Shown: positions 61,618 through 64,000 of the stretch, in pieces
Layout of the letters: each line of letters begins with the position of its first letter
How positions within the stretch are numbered: the first letter of the stretch is position 1
Program-made: the position numbers and the translations under genes
Source of the DNA: Actinophytocola algeriensis
GTDB taxonomy: Bacteria > Actinomycetota > Actinomycetes > Mycobacteriales > Pseudonocardiaceae
Assembly: GCF_014203735.1 (NCBI RefSeq)
Contig: NZ_JACHJQ010000005.1
Coordinates: 248,001-312,000, forward strand
Reading direction: 5' to 3'
Length of the DNA: 64,000 nt
Notes under the pieces: generated by a model
What the model saw: only the letters and a program-made list of their open reading frames with translations
Told to the model about the DNA's origin: nothing
Databases searched by the model: none

Positions 61618-62615
61618 CCACGAGCGAAGCACCGATGCCGAACCTGATGGAACTGACCGGCATCCGGCAGGTCTTCCGCCGCGGCGGCAAGGAGGTCCAC
61701 GCCGTCAACGGGGTGTCGGTGTCGGTCGCGCCCGGCGAGACGCTCGCGGTGATCGGCGAGAGCGGCTCCGGCAAGTCGACGCTGGGCCGGGTCGCGCTCG
61801 GCCTGATCACCCCGTCGGCAGGCACGGTCACGTTCGACGGCACGGTCCTCGGCGACCTGTCCAAGAAGGACCTGCGCGCGCTGCGGTCGCGGATGCAGGT
61901 GGTGTTCCAGGAGCCCTACGAGTCGCTGAACCCGCGCATCAGGGTCGGTGACATCGTCGAGGAGCCGCTGATCATCCACCGGTCCGGACTGTCGAAGGCG
62001 CAGCGGCGGGAGAAGGTCGTCGCGATGCTGGAGCGCGTCGGCCTCACCGCCGAGCACGCCGAGCGCTACCCACGCAACCTCTCCGGCGGGCAGCAGCAGC
62101 GCATCGGCATCGCGCGGGCGATCATCACCGAGCCCGAGCTGGTGGTGCTCGACGAGCCGACGTCGTCGCTGGACGTCTCGGTGCGGGCACGCGTGCTCGA
62201 CCTGCTGCGGGACCTGCAGCGCGAGCAGGGCATCTCCTACATCTTCATCTCGCACGACCTCGCCACCGTCGGGCTGATCAGCGACCGCGTCGCCGTGATG
62301 TACCTCGGGCAGGTCGTCGAGCAGGGGCCGACCGCCGAGGTGCTCACCAACCCGAAACACCCCTACACCAGGGCGTTGCTGTCGGCGACGCTGTCCACGG
62401 TGGTGGGGGAGAAGCGCGAGCACGTGCCGCTGCGCGGCGAGATCCCCAACCCGTCGGCCGCGCCGACCGTGTGTGTCCTGAGTGGACGATGCCCGATCGA
62501 GATCGACGAGTGCTCTACGGGGCCGGTCGCGCACCGCCGCGTCGGTGACCGGCACGACGTGGCCTGTCTGCGGGTGGACCGCGTCGACCGCCTCCTGCCG
62601 GTGGAGGCCGGGTGA
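61614..62615 (+). CDS. ABC transporter ATPase (DppF-like)
   Basis: Protein of 333 residues. Walker A GESGSGKS, Q-loop VVFQEPYESLNP, signature LSGGQQQR, Walker B LVVLDEPTSSLD, H-loop ISHDL. The C-terminal oligopeptide-transporter domain is present, with Cys residues in VCVLSGRCPIEIDEC and VACLRV that resemble the Fe-S-binding pattern of DppF/OppF. SD GAAGGAGGTGA. It completes an importer with the lipoprotein at 52542. Confidence 0.9.
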   Translation: MTTSEAPMPNLMELTGIRQVFRRGGKEVHAVNGVSVSVAPGETLAVIGESGSGKSTLGRVALGLITPSAGTVTFDGTVLGDLSKKDLRALRSRMQVVFQEPYESLNPRIRVGDIVEEPLIIHRSGLSKAQRREKVVAMLERVGLTAEHAERYPRNLSGGQQQRIGIARAIITEPELVVLDEPTSSLDVSVRARVLDLLRDLQREQGISYIFISHDLATVGLISDRVAVMYLGQVVEQGPTAEVLTNPKHPYTRALLSATLSTVVGEKREHVPLRGEIPNPSAAPTVCVLSGRCPIEIDECSTGPVAHRRVGDRHDVACLRVDRVDRLLPVEAG

Positions 62616-63427
62616 ACGCGGGTTACCTGCGTGCGCCGTGGGGCCTGCTGCACTACCGGACGGCCGGCACCGCGAAGGCGGCGGACCGGCCGCTGCTGGT
62701 GATGATGCACCAGAGCCCGCTGTCGTCGCGGCGGTACCGCGAGGCGCTGCACCTGCTCGCCGGGTTCTGCACCCCCGTCGCCGTGGACACCCCCGGCTAC
62801 GGGCAGTCCGAGGCGGGCGCGGGGGAGTGGACCGTCGACCGGTACGCCGGGGTGGCGTGGTTCGTCGCCGACGCGTTCGGCGCTGAGCGGCCGTGGTTGT
62901 TCGGCCGGGCGACGGGTGCGGTGTTCGCGGTGCACGCCGCCGCGCAGCGCCCGGGTCAGGCGGCCGGCGTGGTCCTGCACGGCGTCCCCGTCTACACCGA
63001 GGAGGAGAAGGCGAGCAGGCTCGCGGAGTTCGCACCGCCGTACGACCTGGCGAACAGCGGGTCGCACCTCGACCGGATCTGGCGGCGCGTCACGGACGAG
63101 TACCCGTGGGCGGGCCCGGCACTGGTCACCGACCTGGTGCTGGACTACCTGCACGCCGGACCGGACTTCGCCTCGTCCTACCGCGCGATCTGGCGCCACG
63201 ACCTGCACGCCTCGGTGCGGGCGGCAGGCCCGGTCGACCTGTTGCTCGCCGGGGACGCCGACCGCATCGGGTACATGCACGAGCGGGCCGTCGGCGGGAT
63301 CGAGCACCGGGCCGCGGTCGTGCTGCCGGACGCCACCGACTTCGTGGCCGAACAGGACCCGGCGGCGTTCTGCCGCGCACTCGCGGGCGTCATCCAGGAC
63401 AAGGGGACAGGGAACCAGAGATGCTGA
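62612..63427 (+). CDS. Alpha/beta hydrolase-fold protein lacking the nucleophile serine
   Basis: Protein of 271 residues. The oxyanion strand LLVMMHQSPLSSR (about 28-40) and DTPGYGQSE (59-67) are clear. At the nucleophile elbow GxSxG the sequence is GRATG, with Ala100 where Ser would be, so a classical esterase mechanism is ruled out. Related proteins with GxHTGA at this position exist and act by other means. A late Asp (AGDADRIG) remains. GTG start overlaps the ATPase stop. Confidence 0.75.
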   Translation: MNAGYLRAPWGLLHYRTAGTAKAADRPLLVMMHQSPLSSRRYREALHLLAGFCTPVAVDTPGYGQSEAGAGEWTVDRYAGVAWFVADAFGAERPWLFGRATGAVFAVHAAAQRPGQAAGVVLHGVPVYTEEEKASRLAEFAPPYDLANSGSHLDRIWRRVTDEYPWAGPALVTDLVLDYLHAGPDFASSYRAIWRHDLHASVRAAGPVDLLLAGDADRIGYMHERAVGGIEHRAAVVLPDATDFVAEQDPAAFCRALAGVIQDKGTGNQRC

Positions 63428-63498
63428 CCACCACACCGGACGAGAAGCCCGGCGACACCGGCCTCGACGCGCCGCGCGACCGGGGCGTGGTCGCGTGA
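63421..63498 (+). CDS. Possible 25-codon coupled ORF
   Basis: The ATG at 63421 overlaps the hydrolase stop, and the TGA overlaps the GTG of the cyclase gene. The peptide starts MLTTTPDEKPGDTGLDAPRD. With overlaps at both ends it may simply carry ribosomes across the 67-nt gap. Real function is doubtful. Confidence 0.3.
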   Translation: MLTTTPDEKPGDTGLDAPRDRGVVA

Positions 63499-64000
63499 GC
63501 ACCGCCGTCGCCGCCGCGGGCTGGGTTGGCACGGTCCTCGGCGCGGGGGTCCGCGTCTTCGACCTCGGCCGCCCGCTCTTCCGCGGCATGCCCCAGTCCC
63601 CGAACCACCCGCCCTACTGGCACACGCTGCCGCGCCGCCACGGTGACGGGGTCCGCGCCGACGGCGGCTCGGCCGCCGCCGACCACATCTCGCTCGGCAC
63701 CCACGTCGGCACGCACATCGACGCGTTCTCCCACGTGTCGCACGATGGTGTGCTGTTCGGTGACATCGACGCCCAGGAGGCGCAGCGCGGCGGCCGGATG
63801 ACCGCGCTCGGCGCCGAGACCATCGAGCCGATGTTCCTGCGCGGCGTGCTGCTCGACGTGCCCGCCGCGCTCGGCCTGCCCGGGTGCGCGCCCGGCTACG
63901 AGATCACCCCGGCCGACCTCGACGCCACCCTCGAACGGCAGGGGAGCAGCCTCGGTGCCGGCGACGTCGCGCTGGTGCGCAGCGGCTGGGGCCCGCGTTT
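63495..64000 (+). CDS. Cyclase family protein (kynurenine formamidase-like), partial
   Basis: The first 168 codons are in the window; the gene runs off the right edge. The metal motif GTHVGTHIDAFSHV (HxGTHxD) near residue 72 is that of the cyclase/formamidase family PF04199, which hydrolyses amides or lactones with Mn or Zn. VFDLGRPLFRGMPQSP at the start is also typical. GTG start. A hydrolytic step in the same pathway is likely. Confidence 0.82.
   Translation, partial: MSTAVAAAGWVGTVLGAGVRVFDLGRPLFRGMPQSPNHPPYWHTLPRRHGDGVRADGGSAAADHISLGTHVGTHIDAFSHVSHDGVLFGDIDAQEAQRGGRMTALGAETIEPMFLRGVLLDVPAALGLPGCAPGYEITPADLDATLERQGSSLGAGDVALVRSGWGPR

Overview
The window is high-GC DNA with dense, partly overlapping genes, many GTG starts and ATGA/GTGA stop-start junctions. 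SARP-type, ANTAR, STAS and IclR regulators, twin catalases and SigB/SigF-like promoters point to a soil actinomycete, most likely of the Pseudonocardiaceae (Amycolatopsis, Saccharothrix or Lentzea type). No rRNA, tRNA, CRISPR array or intact insertion sequence was seen.

Layout. (1) 0-2 kb: a PRC-barrel stress gene and a secreted M23 peptidase with lectin repeats. (2) 2-12.1 kb: a catabolic locus around an IclR regulator. The leftward genes are a 3-oxoacid CoA-transferase pair, thiolase, LLM flavin oxidoreductase, substrate-binding lipoprotein, cupin and a DUF6282 hydrolase. The rightward genes are the ABC ATPase and permease and an HpcH/HpaI aldolase. The transporter is therefore split between two divergent operons. 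A 390-bp MITE-like element lies at 7.5-7.9 kb. (3) 12.2-20 kb: envelope and stress genes (small secreted protein, polysaccharide deacetylase, DUF4015 glycosidase, methyltransferase, STAS antagonist, epimerase, metallo-hydrolase). (4) 19-39 kb: an oxidative and envelope stress island with MntH, manganese catalase, a BTAD regulator, cytochrome bd, a STAS-GAF-ANTAR protein, a DUF3618/holin-like operon, a broken ctaG, a lipase, Fur-KatG, DUF4383, a zinc alcohol dehydrogenase and a lone CtaD. (5) 39-44 kb: a two-component system with a GerMN lipoprotein, flanked by an acyltransferase and a frameshifted SGNH hydrolase that share an identical promoter element. (6) 44-49.5 kb: TetR, a secreted EEP-fold protein, a dioxygenase, an RDD protein, a long structured non-coding region, a MerR-like regulator and an oxidoreductase. 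(7) 49.6-64 kb: a second IclR-linked catabolic cluster with two Old-Yellow-Enzyme-type flavoproteins, a complete peptide-type ABC transporter and a chain of small enzymes. It continues past the window end.

The strongest cross-cutting signal is a set of at least ten promoters of the form GNNT-N15-GGGTAT/C, all with a 15-nt spacer, in front of the stress-type genes between 0.3 and 39 kb. This matches the SigB/SigF (group 3 sigma) consensus of actinobacteria. In five of them the -10 element ends only 9-10 nt before the start codon, so the mRNAs should be nearly leaderless. The second strong signal is a roughly 540-nt non-coding segment at 47.5-48.07 kb with many internal stems, ending in a 30-bp perfect palindrome.
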